This document shows, in pieces, positions 17,246 through 17,599 of a DNA stretch of 17,599 nt. The DNA lies in the NCBI GenBank assembly GCA_027382625.1, contig JAJKFJ010021487.1:1-17599 (forward strand). Direction: 5' to 3'. Source of the DNA: Tetmemena sp. SeJ-2015. Lineage: Eukaryota > Ciliophora > Spirotrichea > Sporadotrichida > Oxytrichidae. The notes under the pieces are model-generated. The model was given only the letters and a program-made list of their open reading frames with translations. It was not told the DNA's origin and did not search any database. The number at the start of each line of letters is the position of its first letter. Within the stretch, counting starts at the first letter, position 1. The translations under genes were made by a program, and so were the position numbers.

Positions 17246-17599
17246 ATTCAATGTTGAGTGTAGCGAATACTGAGAATACAAATACCAAAAAGAAGAAATC
17301 AATTTTAAATTTTGAAATGATTATTTACAAAACAGTAGATTGAGATGAAAATACTAAAATTGAATTGGATCATCTATTTAATTTAATCAATAAAATTTGT
17401 ATTATAAGTACAAAGTTTACTATATCTTCTTATTCTAAATAATTTTAAATTATATTTTTTTCTAGATTTAATTATCTTTCTTTAAAATTAAAAATGATAT
17501 CATAGTAAATATTTATTTATAAAATGATTCTTTAACACATTATGCAATTTATTTTAAGCTAAACTAATGTATATTCAGTTAGGCTCTAAAGTGTAGATA
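17246..17599. other. AT-rich window end, nothing identified
   Basis: No gene, repeat or telomere-like motif seen. Confidence 0.5.

Overview
The window reads as germline (micronuclear) DNA of a ciliate, most likely a spirotrich/hypotrich such as an Oxytricha or Stylonychia relative. It is very AT-rich. Standard-code frames are short, but protein-like frames appear once TAA and TAG are read as glutamine and TGA as the only stop. Two kinds of short interruption break these frames. One kind is GT...AG introns of about 20-35 nt. The other is AT-rich segments flanked by 4-14 bp direct repeats, which restore the frame when one repeat copy and the segment are dropped. The second kind matches internal eliminated sequences (IESs) with pointer repeats. 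Genus and family names come from memory of protein families; no search was run.

Layout. At 0.74-1.13 kb there are ubiquitin-family pieces on both strands. At 1.43-3.06 kb is a decayed copy (A) of a beta-propeller-like coding segment; an intact paralog (A') lies at 14.55-15.86 kb. Both keep four IESs at the same protein positions, although the IES sequences and lengths differ. From 3.2 to 6.9 kb there are weak coding islands and two long palindromes. The first (4537-5319) is nearly perfect and carries the same intron-containing membrane-protein fragment in both arms, reading outward. The second (about 5990-6690) is diverged. At 7.1-7.77 kb is another propeller-like coding segment with a 139 bp IES and a 14 bp pointer. 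At 8.07-8.88 and 9.48-9.96 kb are GC-elevated stretches whose coding strand I could not settle. Block B (10.19-10.58 kb) recurs as B' (16.65-17.06 kb), with a fragment at 17.15-17.25 kb.

The best-supported gene (C) is at 11.43-13.32 kb. It encodes a ciliate-type cadherin-like (Cadg-type) surface protein ending in a membrane segment. After removing four IESs and two introns it is one open frame of 564 codons with no TGA, still open at its 3' end. A/A' (N-terminal propeller-like), C (extracellular and transmembrane) and possibly B (cytoplasmic tail) may be parts of one family. B lies upstream of C, so that locus could be scrambled, but this is inference. No rRNA, tRNA, CRISPR array or transposase was recognised.
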